64,000 nucleotides of DNA, from the NCBI RefSeq assembly GCF_003688415.1, contig NZ_REFJ01000004.1:124001-188000 (forward strand), in the 5' to 3' direction. This stretch comes from Umboniibacter marinipuniceus. Lineage in GTDB: Bacteria > Pseudomonadota > Gammaproteobacteria > Pseudomonadales > DSM-25080. Below the pieces are notes generated by a model, which saw only the letters and a list, made by a program, of their open reading frames with translations, ran no database searches and was not told where the DNA came from. Both the position numbers and the translations under genes were made by a program. Positions 40,813 to 51,127 of this stretch are shown piece after piece (within the stretch, counting starts at the first letter, position 1; each line of letters opens with the position of its first letter).

Positions 40813-41451
40813 ATGAGTTCATCAACCACGGTTGTCGATTTTTTACGACACGGCGCTTGCGAGGGCGGAGAAATATTTCGCGGTAGTACAGACGTATCCT
40901 TGTCTCCATTGGGGTGGCAACAGCTGCGCAACAAAACTCAGGAGAATAATGGCGGTTGGGAGCAGGTGATTGCCTCGCCGCTAGTTCGCTGTCGACGTTT
41001 CGCTGAAGAGTTTGCCACGAATCACTCCCTCGATATTGAAGTGGATGAGCGCTGGCGCGAGATGAGTTTCGGTAGTTGGGAAGGCAAGCTGGTTAAGGAT
41101 GTCTGGAAGACTGATAAGGCGGCGGCGATGGCCTATTTTAGCGACCCGGTCAATTGCAACGAGGTCGGCATTGAGCCCATGGAAACACTGGTAGAACGCA
41201 CTCAGAGTGCCTGGCAAGAATTACTGGAAAAACATCAAGGTAAGCGGGTTTTAGTGGTCTCTCATGGTGGCTTGATCCGAGTACACCTGGCCACTATTTT
41301 AAATCTACCACTCGCCAGTATTGGACAATTACATCTTCCCTACGCAGCCATTTCCCGTATTGTTCATTCGCACGGCCCACTAGGCCAACGATCCAGCGTT
41401 CACTTTATTAACGGCACGGTGATGAACGGTGGGGATGCGTTACTGAGCTAG
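40813..41451 (+). CDS. Histidine phosphatase, alpha-ribazole phosphatase (CobC)-like
   Basis: Histidine phosphatase superfamily protein of 212 residues. The catalytic RHG is in DFLRHGACEGG, a second basic residue in SPLVRCRRFAE, Glu in MSFGSWEG and the second catalytic His in VVSHGGLIR. The first motif RHGxCEGG and the overall size resemble CobC, which dephosphorylates alpha-ribazole phosphate in nucleotide-loop assembly. The divergent corrinoid adenosyltransferase supports this, but other substrates are possible for the superfamily. Confidence 0.78.
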   Translation: MSSSTTVVDFLRHGACEGGEIFRGSTDVSLSPLGWQQLRNKTQENNGGWEQVIASPLVRCRRFAEEFATNHSLDIEVDERWREMSFGSWEGKLVKDVWKTDKAAAMAYFSDPVNCNEVGIEPMETLVERTQSAWQELLEKHQGKRVLVVSHGGLIRVHLATILNLPLASIGQLHLPYAAISRIVHSHGPLGQRSSVHFINGTVMNGGDALLS

Positions 41452-41455
41452 CCGC

Positions 41456-41491
41456 CGAGCAATAGGCGGTATTAGCAAAGCTTACTAGCAC
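41456..41491. repeat. Copy 1 of a 36-bp intergenic direct repeat
   Basis: The stretch starting CGAGCAATAGGCGGTATTAG is nearly identical to 41525-41561 (one indel and a few substitutions). It starts five bases after the phosphatase stop, in the convergent gap before der. Confidence 0.75.
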
Positions 41492-41524
41492 TAGCGAAAC
41501 CGACATGTACCGTCCGTACTACGA

Positions 41525-41562
41525 CGAGCAATACGGCGGTGTTAGCAAAGCTCGCTAACACC
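41525..41562. repeat. Copy 2 of the intergenic repeat, with REP-like hairpin
   Basis: This is the second copy of the direct repeat. It contains GGTGTTAGC and GCTAACACC, a perfect 9-bp stem with a 7-nt loop (41538-41562), 12 bp from the der stop. It could act as a weak terminator or REP-like element for the convergent genes. Confidence 0.7.
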
Positions 41563-41574
41563 ACAAGTGAAAGT

Positions 41575-43047
41575 TTAGCGTGAGGTGGGACGTTTCGGCG
41601 CCGGCTTTTTACGAGCAGGCTTCTTGGTTCCTGCCAACTTTGCCTTCGCCTTCTCTTTGTTCTTGTGACTCTTTAGTCCACGTTTACGATTAACCTGTCG
41701 ATCCACGAGCTTGGGCTTCTTGTGTTCAAACGGGTTTTCGTTACCTTTGAATTCCAAACGGAGCGGCGTTCCCGCCAACTTCAAAACGCGGCGGAACGTC
41801 TTTTCGAGATAACGAACGTAGCTTGCCGGAACCTTATCGGTCTGATTACCGTGAATAACAATCAACGGCGGATTCTGACCACCAGCGTGCGCGTAGCGAA
41901 GCTTAATTCGACGCCCGTTCACCAGTGGTGGTGGATGGGTGGCTACCGCGTCTTCCAAGATGCGCGTAACTTGGTTGGTATTGAGTTTCTGGGTGGCACT
42001 TTCATACGCCGCATCAATAGATTCATATAGATGACCAACACCCGTGCCGTGTAGAGCTGAAATAAAGTGAATATCCGCGTAATCAAGAAACACTAAGCGG
42101 CGATTCAGTTCTTTCTTGACGTAGTCTCGCTGCTCTTCAGGTAGACCATCCCACTTATTTAGGGCAACAACCAAGGCTCGACCTCGTTTGATACAGTGCC
42201 CCAGAAGATGTAGATCCTGATCCACCAAACCTTCACTCGCGTCCATCACCAACACCACAACGTTGGCATCATCAATGGCCTGAAGACTCTTGACGATAGA
42301 GAATTTCTCTACTGTCTCTCGAATACTCTTGCGACGCCTAACCCCTGCTGTATCAATAATGGTGTAGGACTGGTCATTGCGCTCGTAGTCAATGTAAATA
42401 CTATCTCGAGTCGTCCCCGGGTGGTCATACACAACTACCCGATCTTCACCTAACAGGCGGTTAACAAGGGTAGATTTACCCACATTCGGACGACCAACAA
42501 TCGCCATCCGAATGCCGCGAGCCGCATCATCCTCTTCGTCTTCTTCCACCACGCTCTCTGGAATATCCTCCAGCGCGTCTTCAATAAGCTGTTTAATGCC
42601 GCGGCCGTGGGAGGCAGCGATAAGGTGCAGCTCGCCTAGACCCAAAGCGAAGAACTCCGCACTCTGAGCTTCCGCATGCAGGCCGTCAATCTTATTGACG
42701 ACAAGATAGACCGGCTTATTCACCGAACGGAGGTGCTCCGCAATCATTTCATCGGTTGCGGTCATTCCCGCTCGACAGTCAACGAGGAAGAAGACACGGT
42801 CCGCCTCTTCAATCGCCGCCAAGCTTTGATCCGCCATACCGCGGTCAATACCCTGTTCATCTCCGCTGATACCTCCGGTATCGACCACCACGAACTTGCG
42901 GCCTTCGTAGTTGGCGTTGCCGTACTTTCGGTCTCTAGTGAGACCCGAATAGTCGGCCACCAACGCGTCTCGCGACTTCGTTAGCTGATTAAATAGCGTT
43001 GATTTACCAACATTTGGGCGCCCTACTAGAGCAATAACCGGTATCAC
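41575..43047 (-). CDS. der: Ribosome biogenesis GTPase Der (EngA)
   Basis: Essential double-GTPase acting in 50S assembly, 490 residues. The two G domains show [13 protein letters not shown] with DTGG and NKID, and [13 protein letters not shown] with DTAGVRR and NKWD. The C-terminal KH-like domain contains [23 protein letters not shown], followed by a Lys/Arg-rich tail longer than in E. coli. The start is GTG (43045-43047) giving [12 protein letters not shown]. It is the last gene of the ndk-to-der block, separated from bamB by a terminator-like hairpin. Confidence 0.97.
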   Translation of the reverse strand: MIPVIALVGRPNVGKSTLFNQLTKSRDALVADYSGLTRDRKYGNANYEGRKFVVVDTGGISGDEQGIDRGMADQSLAAIEEADRVFFLVDCRAGMTATDEMIAEHLRSVNKPVYLVVNKIDGLHAEAQSAEFFALGLGELHLIAASHGRGIKQLIEDALEDIPESVVEEDEEDDAARGIRMAIVGRPNVGKSTLVNRLLGEDRVVVYDHPGTTRDSIYIDYERNDQSYTIIDTAGVRRRKSIRETVEKFSIVKSLQAIDDANVVVLVMDASEGLVDQDLHLLGHCIKRGRALVVALNKWDGLPEEQRDYVKKELNRRLVFLDYADIHFISALHGTGVGHLYESIDAAYESATQKLNTNQVTRILEDAVATHPPPLVNGRRIKLRYAHAGGQNPPLIVIHGNQTDKVPASYVRYLEKTFRRVLKLAGTPLRLEFKGNENPFEHKKPKLVDRQVNRKRGLKSHKNKEKAKAKLAGTKKPARKKPAPKRPTSR

Positions 43048-43072
43048 TAGGATATTTTCCTTTTAATGAAAC

Positions 43073-43108
43073 AAAAAAAAGCGGCCCGCAGACTTCTACA
43101 GACCGCCT
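43073..43108 (-). terminator. Intrinsic terminator or attenuator between bamB and der
   Basis: On the minus strand GCGGTCTG pairs with CGGGCCGC (two wobbles), followed by eight T. It lies between bamB and der and could reduce read-through into der, or der may have its own promoter. Confidence 0.7.
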
Positions 43109-43122
43109 TCTAACAATTTAGC

Positions 43123-44265
43123 TTACTCTTCGATACTTAGCGCAGTAATTCGCCCACTATCGTCAAGTACATATAATGATTTGCCTCGCGAGGCCATTAG
43201 GGAACGCACCGCTCCGCTTACTGAGAAGCGCGCCACGAAGCTTCCATCGCGTTGAGACATTACGTGCACATAGCCATCCGCATCGCCCACCGCGAGGTAA
43301 GAGCTCCATGTCACTGGCGCCGAAAGGCCACGATAGCTCAACTGATCATTTCGCCATACCTGGGCGCCGGTATCAGCGCGATAAGCCGTAACGCTTCCAT
43401 CCAGTTCCGCGATATAAACTTGGCTAAAGCCCGCTGCAAGCGCCTTACTGGTTGAAGCATCTGCCTCCCAAAGCACTCGGCCACCACGCATATCTAATGC
43501 CTTAATGGACCCTTGGAGTGTTGCCGCAATCACAGACTGCCCCACCACGACGGGCTCGCCATCTAGGTCAACCATGCGCTCAATATCAGAGCGACCACTC
43601 GGCAGTGCAATAAGCGCCTCCCAAGCTGGCAGACCGGTATCGGTACGAATGGCTGATAGCTTTCCTGAAGCAAAGCCAACTAATGCCAACGGGCCTTCAA
43701 GAATAGGCTCGGAAACGCCCTGCATAGTCAATAGTGGTAAGGTTTCTTTATACTTCCAAAGCTCGGAGCCATCGGAGCTAGACAACCCGGTAACCAGACC
43801 ATCTGGTGTATGAACCACCACCTGACGACCCGTGTTCACCGGCGCTGATAGGACTTCGGTGGCCAGCTTAGCTCGCCATTTCTCCGTGCCATCTACCGTG
43901 CTTAACGCTACCACTTCGCCCTGCGGACCACCTACGGTAACCAATCCACGAGAGGCCGAAACACCCCCTGACAGGGGAATATCCAGTGCCACTTCCCAAA
44001 CCTTTTCACCAGAGTTACGGCGGAAGGCACTCACCTCGCCGTCAAGGTTTGCGGCAAAGATAACACCAGCATCTTCCGCTAAGCGCATTGGCGATAAATA
44101 CTCGTGCTGTGAGCCAATCTTTTGAGACCAATCCTTGCTCACTGAGAGCGTTGGCTCAAAATCAACTAAATCTGCCGGCGCTTTGGGGTCCTCATCGTCA
44201 AAGATCTCACAACCGCTAAGTAGGGTTGCGACCACCACGCCCGCTACGAGCTTGCTAAATCTCAT
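43123..44265 (-). CDS. bamB: Outer-membrane assembly lipoprotein BamB
   Basis: Periplasmic lipoprotein of the BAM complex that folds outer-membrane proteins. It has 380 residues, a signal peptide with lipobox LLSGC (Cys about 19), and an eight-bladed PQQ-type beta-propeller. The blades are visible as repeated motifs such as GEVSAFRRNSGEKVWE, GEVVALSTVDGTEKWR, GLVTGLSSSDGSELWKY, GSIKALDMRGGRVLWE, GSVTAYRADTGAQVWR and GYVHVMSQRDG. The ATG overlaps the yfgM stop (ATGA). Confidence 0.96.
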   Translation of the reverse strand: MRFSKLVAGVVVATLLSGCEIFDDEDPKAPADLVDFEPTLSVSKDWSQKIGSQHEYLSPMRLAEDAGVIFAANLDGEVSAFRRNSGEKVWEVALDIPLSGGVSASRGLVTVGGPQGEVVALSTVDGTEKWRAKLATEVLSAPVNTGRQVVVHTPDGLVTGLSSSDGSELWKYKETLPLLTMQGVSEPILEGPLALVGFASGKLSAIRTDTGLPAWEALIALPSGRSDIERMVDLDGEPVVVGQSVIAATLQGSIKALDMRGGRVLWEADASTSKALAAGFSQVYIAELDGSVTAYRADTGAQVWRNDQLSYRGLSAPVTWSSYLAVGDADGYVHVMSQRDGSFVARFSVSGAVRSLMASRGKSLYVLDDSGRITALSIEE

Positions 44266-44954
44266 TCTGCATCTCCAACCGGTGCTGCATCGTCAACGAG
44301 AATACTATCGATCTTCATGGTGAGCAGCCCTTCGCGCTGCATGCTCGCTTGACCCTGATCGCTGTTTTGCAATGCGGTAAGTGCCGATTGATAGTAGGCG
44401 CGAGCACTAACACGATCTGCCTGTGAAAAAGCAATATCACCACGTAGCTCATCATAGAGGCTAGCAAAGGTAGACACCGACACACTATTAAGCGTAGCGA
44501 GGGCTGCATCCGCATCGCCATTCGCCCACTGAGCTCGCGCTAAGCGTAATGCAGCAAGCTGAGCCACTTCCGGACGCGCTTCCGCTAAATTGATAGTACT
44601 TAACGCCGCTTCGGCGCCGAGTGTATCGCCCTGATTAAAGCGGTATTTAGCTAACTCGAGTGCTGCAAATTCGGCATAACCGGTATCGTCAAACTCATTC
44701 TGCAAGCGCTGACCTAAGGTCTCAATTGACGCCTTTTGGATATCGGTTAGCTCGGGAGTAGCCACTAGTGTTTGTAGCTGACTATACAGTGCCGACCCAT
44801 CTTCACGGTGAGCTTGCTCTTGCGCTCCCCAGTACTGCCAGCCGCCCCAGCCCGCCGCAACAAGAACAATCGCAGCAACCGTTTGCTTACCATTTTCTTC
44901 CCACCACAGTTTTAATGCTTCTAGCTGCTCTTCTTCTGTACGTAATGGATCCAC
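44262..44954 (-). CDS. yfgM: YfgM-like ancillary SecYEG translocon subunit (TPR)
   Basis: Membrane-anchored periplasmic TPR protein of 230 residues, a YfgM/DUF2133 homologue. E. coli YfgM associates with PpiD at SecYEG. The N-terminus shows RTEEEQLEALKLWWEENGKQ, the family motif, followed by a single transmembrane helix (about 22-41). The remainder is helical TPR-like repeats (for example ALELAKYRFNQGDTLGAEAAL). Start is GTG with GGAGAG upstream. It lies between hisS and bamB as in most gammaproteobacteria. Confidence 0.92.
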   Translation of the reverse strand: MDPLRTEEEQLEALKLWWEENGKQTVAAIVLVAAGWGGWQYWGAQEQAHREDGSALYSQLQTLVATPELTDIQKASIETLGQRLQNEFDDTGYAEFAALELAKYRFNQGDTLGAEAALSTINLAEARPEVAQLAALRLARAQWANGDADAALATLNSVSVSTFASLYDELRGDIAFSQADRVSARAYYQSALTALQNSDQGQASMQREGLLTMKIDSILVDDAAPVGDAE

Positions 44955-45007
44955 TTGTTCTCTCCTACTACTTTAGCGCTGTGTTTGCGCCTATTATTTA
45001 TTGTTTG

Positions 45008-46282
45008 TTAAGCAATCTGTTCAACCAAAAAACTGGCAACGTCCGTAACGGGAATGGTGACCTGATCGCGTTGTTCACGAAGCCACTTCACGTTAATCTC
45101 GCCACGCGCTTTCTCGTCTTCAGCAAAGATTAATGCCAGCGAGGCACCCGAACGATCAGCCTTCTTCATTTGCGACTTAAAGCTACCACCACCACAGTGC
45201 ATTTGAACTCTAAGACCTGGAATCGCCTCGCGTGCGGATTCCGCAATTTGCATCGCGTTCGCGACGACGTCGCCCACGGCTACAACATAGACATCCACTT
45301 GCTGGCTTAGTTCAGCTGGAACCACTTCAAGCGCTTCCAACAATAGCACCAAACGTTCAAGCCCCATAGCGAAACCCACTGCAGGAGTTGGCTTGCCACC
45401 GAGCTGTTCAACCAAGCTGTCATAGCGGCCGCCCGCACAGACAGTGCCTTGAGCACCTAATTTATCCGTCACCCACTCAAAGACCGTGGCGTTGTAATAA
45501 TCCAGACCACGGACTAATCGAGGATTCACCCGATAGCTAATACCCATAGTATCTAGATACTCGCGAAGTTGCTTGAAGTGCTCCGCCGACGCTTCATCGA
45601 GGTAGTCTAATAAATTGGGCGCATCGGCTAGCAGTGCTTGAACGTCTTGATTCTTAGAATCTAAGATTCTTAGTGGGTTGGTTTCAAGGCGACGAACACT
45701 ATCTTCATCCAGCTTTTCAATGTGCTGTCGTAAGAAACTAACCAGCGCTTCTTTATACTCTGCTCGCGCCGCGAGTGAGCCAATAGAATTCAGCTCCAGT
45801 GTCACCGCGTCGCGAATACCGAGTTGTCGCCATAGTTTGTCACTGATGGCAATGACTTCGGCATCAATATCTGGGCCTATCATACCGTAGGTTTCAACGC
45901 CTACCTGATGAAACTGTCGTAAACGCCCTTTCTGCGGGCGTTCATGACGAAACATGGGTCCGTTGTACCAAAGTCGCTGGGTTTGATTATAAAGCAGGCC
46001 GTTTTGTTCACAGGCACGAACACAAGGCGCAGTGCCTTCTGGGCGTAGCGTTAGACTATCGCCATTGCGATCTTCGAAGGTATACATTTCCTTCTCTACG
46101 ATATCTGTCACTTCACCAATTGCACGCTTAAACAATGCCGTTTGTTCTACCACAGGGAAACGGATCTCACGATAGGCGTAGCTCGCCAACAGATCAGCAA
46201 TCACACCTTCTAGGTATTGCCAAACAGGAGAACCCTCTGGAGTAAGATCATTCATGCCTCGCACGGCTTGAAGTTTTTTCAC
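45008..46282 (-). CDS. hisS: Histidine-tRNA ligase
   Basis: Class II aminoacyl-tRNA synthetase of 424 residues. Motif 1 is around [31 protein letters not shown]. Motif 2 is [16 protein letters not shown], with the later [21 protein letters not shown]. The histidine-specific loop is [15 protein letters not shown], and motif 3 is [15 protein letters not shown]. The C-terminal anticodon-binding domain ends the protein. Start is GTG preceded by AAGGG. It lies 10 bp after ispG in the cluster. Confidence 0.98.
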   Translation of the reverse strand: MKKLQAVRGMNDLTPEGSPVWQYLEGVIADLLASYAYREIRFPVVEQTALFKRAIGEVTDIVEKEMYTFEDRNGDSLTLRPEGTAPCVRACEQNGLLYNQTQRLWYNGPMFRHERPQKGRLRQFHQVGVETYGMIGPDIDAEVIAISDKLWRQLGIRDAVTLELNSIGSLAARAEYKEALVSFLRQHIEKLDEDSVRRLETNPLRILDSKNQDVQALLADAPNLLDYLDEASAEHFKQLREYLDTMGISYRVNPRLVRGLDYYNATVFEWVTDKLGAQGTVCAGGRYDSLVEQLGGKPTPAVGFAMGLERLVLLLEALEVVPAELSQQVDVYVVAVGDVVANAMQIAESAREAIPGLRVQMHCGGGSFKSQMKKADRSGASLALIFAEDEKARGEINVKWLREQRDQVTIPVTDVASFLVEQIA

Positions 46283-46292
46283 GTTTTAACCC

Positions 46293-47405
46293 TTAGCTCT
46301 TGGCAATAATAGTCGCGTCAAGCGCCGCTTTTTCGGCCGCCTTCTTACGAATTAAAGACTCTAGTTCATCTACCAAGTTACCTTGGCCTAATTTGTGGCT
46401 TGGTTCACCGTCCACGTAAACGAGGTTATTCGGCGTACCACCGGTGAGGCCAAGATCCGCTTCACGTGCTTCACCGGGGCCGTTCACAATGCAACCAATG
46501 ACGGCAACGTCCAATGATGTAGGGATATCCTCAACACGCATTTCGAGCTCGTTCATGGTCTTAACCACATCAAAGTTTTGTCGAGAGCAACTTGGACAGG
46601 CAATAAAGTTAACGCCCTTTGAACGCAAGCGTAGGCTCTTCAGAATGTCGTAACCTACCTTGACCTCTTCCACCGGATCAGCGGCCAGAGACACGCGAAT
46701 GGTGTCACCAATTCCATCCATCAAGAGCATACCAAGGCCCACGGCTGACTTCACCGCCCCCGCACGGAAACCGCCAGCTTCGGTGATCCCCAAATGTAAC
46801 GGCTGGTCAATTTGTTGCGACAATTGGCGATAGGCGCCAACCGCCATGAAGACATCACTGGCCTTTACAGAAACCTTGAAGTCTTGAAAATCAAGCTGAT
46901 CGAGAATATCAATGTGGCGCATCGCTGACTCAACCAAGGCAGCGGGTGTTGGCTCACCATATTTCTTTTGAATATCCTTTTCCAACGAACCGGCATTCAC
47001 ACCAATTCGAATAGGAATGCTGTGTTCGCGAGCCTTATCAATCACCGCGCGAATACGTTTTTCGCGGCCAATGTTGCCCGGGTTAATACGCAAACAGTCA
47101 ACGCCCAAATCAGCCACACGAAGGGCGATACGGTAATCGAAGTGAATATCAGCCACTAACGGGACTGATACCTGGCGACGAATTTCACCGAATGCTTCCG
47201 CAGCTTCCATGGTTGGCACCGAGACGCGGACGATATCAGCACCGGCATTCTCTAGGCGCAATATCTGCGCCACGGTAGCGTCAATGTCATCGGTACTGGT
47301 ATTAGTCATACTTTGCACCGCAATGGGGGCATCACCGCCCACGGGCACATTTCCGACCATTATTTGCCGCGTCTTGCGACGTTTAATTGGGGACTCAAAC
47401 TTCAT
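46293..47405 (-). CDS. ispG: 4-hydroxy-3-methylbut-2-en-1-yl diphosphate synthase IspG
   Basis: 4Fe-4S enzyme of the MEP isoprenoid pathway (MEcPP to HMBPP), 370 residues. Visible are [20 protein letters not shown] at the N-terminus, the TIM-barrel segments [16 protein letters not shown] and RINPGNIG, and the cluster ligands CPSCSRQ and the later Cys in [16 protein letters not shown]. It lies between rodZ and hisS. Confidence 0.98.
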   Translation of the reverse strand: MKFESPIKRRKTRQIMVGNVPVGGDAPIAVQSMTNTSTDDIDATVAQILRLENAGADIVRVSVPTMEAAEAFGEIRRQVSVPLVADIHFDYRIALRVADLGVDCLRINPGNIGREKRIRAVIDKAREHSIPIRIGVNAGSLEKDIQKKYGEPTPAALVESAMRHIDILDQLDFQDFKVSVKASDVFMAVGAYRQLSQQIDQPLHLGITEAGGFRAGAVKSAVGLGMLLMDGIGDTIRVSLAADPVEEVKVGYDILKSLRLRSKGVNFIACPSCSRQNFDVVKTMNELEMRVEDIPTSLDVAVIGCIVNGPGEAREADLGLTGGTPNNLVYVDGEPSHKLGQGNLVDELESLIRKKAAEKAALDATIIAKS

Positions 47406-47413
47406 ATCTTGAC

Positions 47414-48445
47414 CTATTCACCCACGTAGAAGAACGCCGAAGCGTTATCTCGAACTCTGAACTCAACCGCTTCACCTGCGAACGTTACGCTTGCCGCTGG
47501 ACCATAACCCAACAAAATCGAAACGCGTTCATCGGTATTCACGATGAGGCGTCGATTTGGGTTAAATAAATCACCAACCAACAGCGAACCATCTGCTCGC
47601 TTAACTTCAACCCAGCACTCGGCATTAAAGTTCAATTCCAAGCGCTGACCAGCGCTGCCGACGATGGTTTCGCGAATAGCCGCGGCAACCACATTATCAC
47701 TCTCTGCCGAAGACGCTGGCAGCACTATCTCTGAACTATCTGCTTGGGGCTGCGTGTTAAGCTGATTAGCGGTAGAAGCTTGCTCTGCCGCTTCGGCATT
47801 CTCAGCCATTGCACTGGCATCTGTACTAGCCTCCGTCGCTGATTCACTCGCTAGCACGTCAGTCTCAGCGGCTAAATCGTTCCTATCAACACCGGCACTC
47901 TCATCGGTTGTACCAATAGCTTGCTCAGTGGAGTCCGCTTGTGAAGATGACCCCATCACTGCCACGGTACTCAATGCCGTTGTGGGGCTGTCCTCGGCTA
48001 CTGAAACAGCGGCGGTGCTGCTAGGGCGTAGGTAGATATAGGCCAGTACTGCGGTAATAACTATCACTACCAGTGCAACAATAAGTCCCTTTTGCCAAAT
48101 TGGTGTGTCAATTTGGTCATGAAAAACCTCAGATTTATCAACACCCCCATCAATTCGTTGGGAAGACGACATCTCTGCTGGCTTGGGAAAGACTTGCGCC
48201 AACTCCTCGGCGAAACTTTGCTCGTCTAATTCGAGGGCACGAATATACGAGTGAATATAGCCCAAAATAAAGACTCGCTTAGGCAGCTGAGACTCGTCGC
48301 CTGCCTCAATAGCGGCCACTACCTTAGGCGTTAAACGTAGTAGCTGCGCTAACTGGTCAAGCGTTAGCTCGGCGGCTTCGCGCTGCGCCTTAAGCCGTAT
48401 ACCAAGGCGTTCGAAATTATTTAGATCCTGCATGGATTCACTCAT
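47414..48445 (-). CDS. rodZ: Cytoskeletal protein RodZ
   Basis: Inner-membrane protein linking MreB to the elongation machinery, 343 residues. The N-terminal HTH (about 15-75; [25 protein letters not shown]) is followed by a transmembrane helix (about 118-138), a Ser/Thr/Ala/Glu-rich periplasmic linker and a C-terminal DUF4115 domain ([21 protein letters not shown]). It is coupled by ATGA to the upstream pilF and followed 8 bp later by ispG, the conserved order. Confidence 0.95.
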   Translation of the reverse strand: MSESMQDLNNFERLGIRLKAQREAAELTLDQLAQLLRLTPKVVAAIEAGDESQLPKRVFILGYIHSYIRALELDEQSFAEELAQVFPKPAEMSSSQRIDGGVDKSEVFHDQIDTPIWQKGLIVALVVIVITAVLAYIYLRPSSTAAVSVAEDSPTTALSTVAVMGSSSQADSTEQAIGTTDESAGVDRNDLAAETDVLASESATEASTDASAMAENAEAAEQASTANQLNTQPQADSSEIVLPASSAESDNVVAAAIRETIVGSAGQRLELNFNAECWVEVKRADGSLLVGDLFNPNRRLIVNTDERVSILLGYGPAASVTFAGEAVEFRVRDNASAFFYVGE

Positions 48446-49227
48446 TGGTTACTCATCTCTCGATAGGCGAGCCATTCATCCGAGTAGGGATAACGCAGCT
48501 GTAATTGTTGCGCAAAGGTTCGCTCCGCCGTGATATTACCGAACGCTCGCTCAACTTTGATTGCAACGAGTAAGGCCTCTGCGGTCTCCGCGCCAAAACG
48601 GAAATACTCGCTCAGCGTCGACTTCGCCAACGGCAACTCGTTTTTCGCCAAATAGACTTGGGTCAATTCTAGATATGATGCCGCGAAGCGAACGTTAATT
48701 CGATTCGCAAGCAGGAGTGCGCGTTCTGCTTCCACGTAGTTCTCACGTTTAAACTCGCACCGGCCGTAGTAGAATAACGCGACGTGGCGCTGCGTCCACT
48801 CACGGTCTGCGGTAGCACGCTCAAGCTGACTACAGGCTTCGCGGTAGCGGCTTTGACCGAGCAAAAACACACCGTACTGCACCTTAGCTGGCGTATAGCC
48901 ACTGTCTGCTCGCAATGCTTTTTTAAAGTATTCTTCTGCCTCGTCGTACTCGGATGAGCGAAGATAAACCACAGCTAATCCGGTATAGGCACCAGCGGCG
49001 TCATCGTCAATCTCGATGGCACGAAAGAAGCGCTGTTTTGCACTCTCGCGATCATCAACCTTGAGGTATTCTTCACCAAGCTGGATATAGGCGTCGCGGG
49101 CGGCATTGGGATTACGTTCACCCAAATCACCGGTAGTAGTTGTGGTACAAGCGGCTAGCCCAGCAACCACTGCAAGCGGCATTAGCAGCTTGGTAACGCG
49201 TTGATGGAGCTTTATCATTTTTGTCAT
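48442..49227 (-). CDS. pilF: Type IV pilus biogenesis/stability lipoprotein PilF (PilW)
   Basis: Outer-membrane lipoprotein of 261 residues needed for localisation and multimerisation of the PilQ secretin. The signal peptide ends in a lipobox LAAC (Cys about 27), and about six TPR repeats follow (for example AYIQLGEEYLKVDDRESAKQ, AYTGLAVVYLRSSEYDEAEEYFKKAL). AGGAAAAG precedes the ATG. It belongs to the pilus encoded at 3212-7908 although it lies in the housekeeping cluster, as in Pseudomonas. Confidence 0.93.
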   Translation of the reverse strand: MTKMIKLHQRVTKLLMPLAVVAGLAACTTTTTGDLGERNPNAARDAYIQLGEEYLKVDDRESAKQRFFRAIEIDDDAAGAYTGLAVVYLRSSEYDEAEEYFKKALRADSGYTPAKVQYGVFLLGQSRYREACSQLERATADREWTQRHVALFYYGRCEFKRENYVEAERALLLANRINVRFAASYLELTQVYLAKNELPLAKSTLSEYFRFGAETAEALLVAIKVERAFGNITAERTFAQQLQLRYPYSDEWLAYREMSNQ

Positions 49228-49259
49228 CTGCTTTTCCTAGTTAGCAATCAGCCAACGGA

Positions 49260-50405
49260 TTAAGGAACCTGCTTGACTGGAATAATTTTTTCTTGATCTT
49301 GCGCTCGTGCTTCGTAACGTTCACGGCGACGAGTCCTGTCGTAGAACTGACCCGCTAACTGCCCACAAGCGGCATCGATGTCATCGCCGCGAGTAGTTCG
49401 AATTGTTACGACATAACCAGCATTGTGCAGGATATCGCGAAAACGATACAGCGCATTATTGCTAACCCGTTCTAGGTCTGACAAGGGAAACGGGTTGAAA
49501 GGTATTAAGTTTACCTTACAGGGAATATCGCGCAATAGCTCAGCTAATTCTTCAGCGTGATGCTGACGGTCATTGACCTCTTTGATAAGCGTATACTCAA
49601 TTGTGATATCTCGCTTATCAGACAAGCCCGTAATATAGCGCTTAGCCGAATCTAAAAGTTGTTTGATTGGATATTTCTTATTGATAGGAACAAGCTGATT
49701 ACGCAGTTCATCATTGGGTGCATGCAGCGATATTGCTAGGCACGCGTCGGTGTAGTCACCCATTTTGTCTAGCATTGGTACCACGCCAGACGTAGATAGC
49801 GTCACTCGGCGCTTGGAAATTCCATAGCCGAAGTCGCTCATCATAATGTTCATTGAGTCCATAACATTGTGGAAGTTCATCAGCGGTTCGCCCATGCCCA
49901 TCATCACAACGTTGGTAACTTTACGATCACCCTTGGGCTCAAGCTGACCGAAGGATTTTGCCGCAATGAATACCTGGCCGATAATCTCGGCAGCCGTCAA
50001 ATCACGGTTAAAACCTTGCTTGCCTGTTGAACAGAAAGAGCAGTCAAGCGCACAGCCCACCTGCGATGAAACGCAAAGGGTTCCGCGCCCAGCTTCTGGA
50101 ATATATACGGCCTCTACATTTTGCCCTTCGCCAACGCGAATCAGCCATTTGCGAGTTCCGTCTTTCGAATCCCAGCGCTGAACAACTTCTGGAGGCGTTA
50201 TTTCGGCAATGTCCTTCAGTTTTTCGCGCAGCGATTTACTGATATTGGTCATTTGATCGAAATCTTCCGCCCCCAGATGGTGAATCCACTTCATAATCTG
50301 TTGGGCACGGAACGACTTCTCACCAATACTGGCAAAAAATTCAGTCATTTTTTGCTCGGACATACCCAGCAAATTGACCTTTGGCGTTACCTGTTCAACT
50401 GTCAT
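49260..50405 (-). CDS. rlmN: Dual-specificity RNA methyltransferase RlmN
   Basis: Radical SAM enzyme making m2A2503 in 23S rRNA and m2A37 in tRNA, 381 residues. The radical SAM CxxxCxxC motif is in [16 protein letters not shown]. The substrate-bridging cysteine region near the C-terminus ([12 protein letters not shown]) is present. [12 protein letters not shown] and [11 protein letters not shown] are further signatures. It lies between ndk and pilF. Confidence 0.98.
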   Translation of the reverse strand: MTVEQVTPKVNLLGMSEQKMTEFFASIGEKSFRAQQIMKWIHHLGAEDFDQMTNISKSLREKLKDIAEITPPEVVQRWDSKDGTRKWLIRVGEGQNVEAVYIPEAGRGTLCVSSQVGCALDCSFCSTGKQGFNRDLTAAEIIGQVFIAAKSFGQLEPKGDRKVTNVVMMGMGEPLMNFHNVMDSMNIMMSDFGYGISKRRVTLSTSGVVPMLDKMGDYTDACLAISLHAPNDELRNQLVPINKKYPIKQLLDSAKRYITGLSDKRDITIEYTLIKEVNDRQHHAEELAELLRDIPCKVNLIPFNPFPLSDLERVSNNALYRFRDILHNAGYVVTIRTTRGDDIDAACGQLAGQFYDRTRRRERYEARAQDQEKIIPVKQVP

Positions 50406-50435
50406 AAAGTTACCTTCACCATTGCCGACGCTAAA

Positions 50436-50861
50436 TTAGCGTGGGCAAAGCTCTGTTGCGGCGAAGAAGTAAGCAACTTCACGCGCTGCAGAAGTAGTAG
50501 AGTCAGAACCGTGAACCGCATTCGCGTCAATTGACTCAGCGAAGTCTGCACGGATAGTGCCCGCATCAGCTTCTTTCGGGTTTGTCGCGCCCATCAAATC
50601 ACGGTTAGTTAGTACCGCGTTCTCACCTTCAAGCACCTGAACCATTACTGGACCAGAAGTCATGAACTCAACCAAAGCACCGAAGAAAGGACGCTCAGCG
50701 TGCTCAGCGTAGAAGCCTTCAGCTTCTTTCTGTGAAAGGTGCTTCATCTTAGAAGCAACAACCTTTAGGCCTGCTTTCTCGAAACGAGTGTAGATTTCGC
50801 CGATTACGTTTTTTGCAACTGCGTCAGGCTTGATAATAGAAAGAGTGCGTTCGATCGCCAT
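50436..50861 (-). CDS. ndk: Nucleoside-diphosphate kinase
   Basis: Exchanges gamma-phosphate among NTPs and NDPs, 141 residues. It begins [21 protein letters not shown], and the phospho-accepting His is in [12 protein letters not shown] precedes the ATG at good spacing. It is the first gene of the ndk-rlmN-pilF-rodZ-ispG-hisS-yfgM-bamB-der block. Confidence 0.98.
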   Translation of the reverse strand: MAIERTLSIIKPDAVAKNVIGEIYTRFEKAGLKVVASKMKHLSQKEAEGFYAEHAERPFFGALVEFMTSGPVMVQVLEGENAVLTNRDLMGATNPKEADAGTIRADFAESIDANAVHGSDSTTSAAREVAYFFAATELCPR

Positions 50862-50946
50862 GTTTAAAACTCCATTAAGTCGATAAGTAGATCGCGAGCA
50901 ACTGACAAAACACTTACTTCGCGCTCATTTTTTAAAAAATCGCGCA

Positions 50947-50952
50947 ATTATA
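50947..50952 (-). promoter_or_regulatory. Candidate -10 element for ndk
   Basis: A perfect TATAAT on the minus strand lies about 85 bp before the ndk ATG. No good -35 is found at standard spacing, so the call is tentative. Confidence 0.35.
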
Positions 50953-51021
50953 GAGTGAAGAACGAAGCTAAGCTAGTGAATTATAGATCAGAAAGGGTGG
51001 TAGATACGCGTAGCTGGTGCC

Positions 51022-51051
51022 GCCTCGATAGTAATGATTTACTAACGAGGC
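51022..51051. repeat. Strong inverted repeat between the PuuB-like gene and ndk
   Basis: GCCTCG-TAGTAA and TTACTA-CGAGGC pair with a single A/A mismatch around a 4-nt loop. No T run follows on the minus strand. It may be a terminator variant for the PuuB-like gene. Confidence 0.6.
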
Positions 51052-51127
51052 TAATTATTGAAAAAATTTGCGGCGCGAGGATTAAAGGGGCCAAGCGCCG
51101 GCTTTGCAATCGTTAAGTCCCGAGTGC

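Noticed and set aside
43832-44125. Plus-strand ORFs opposite bamB
   Set aside because: Antisense shadows of a conserved gene; no independent start signals or family features.
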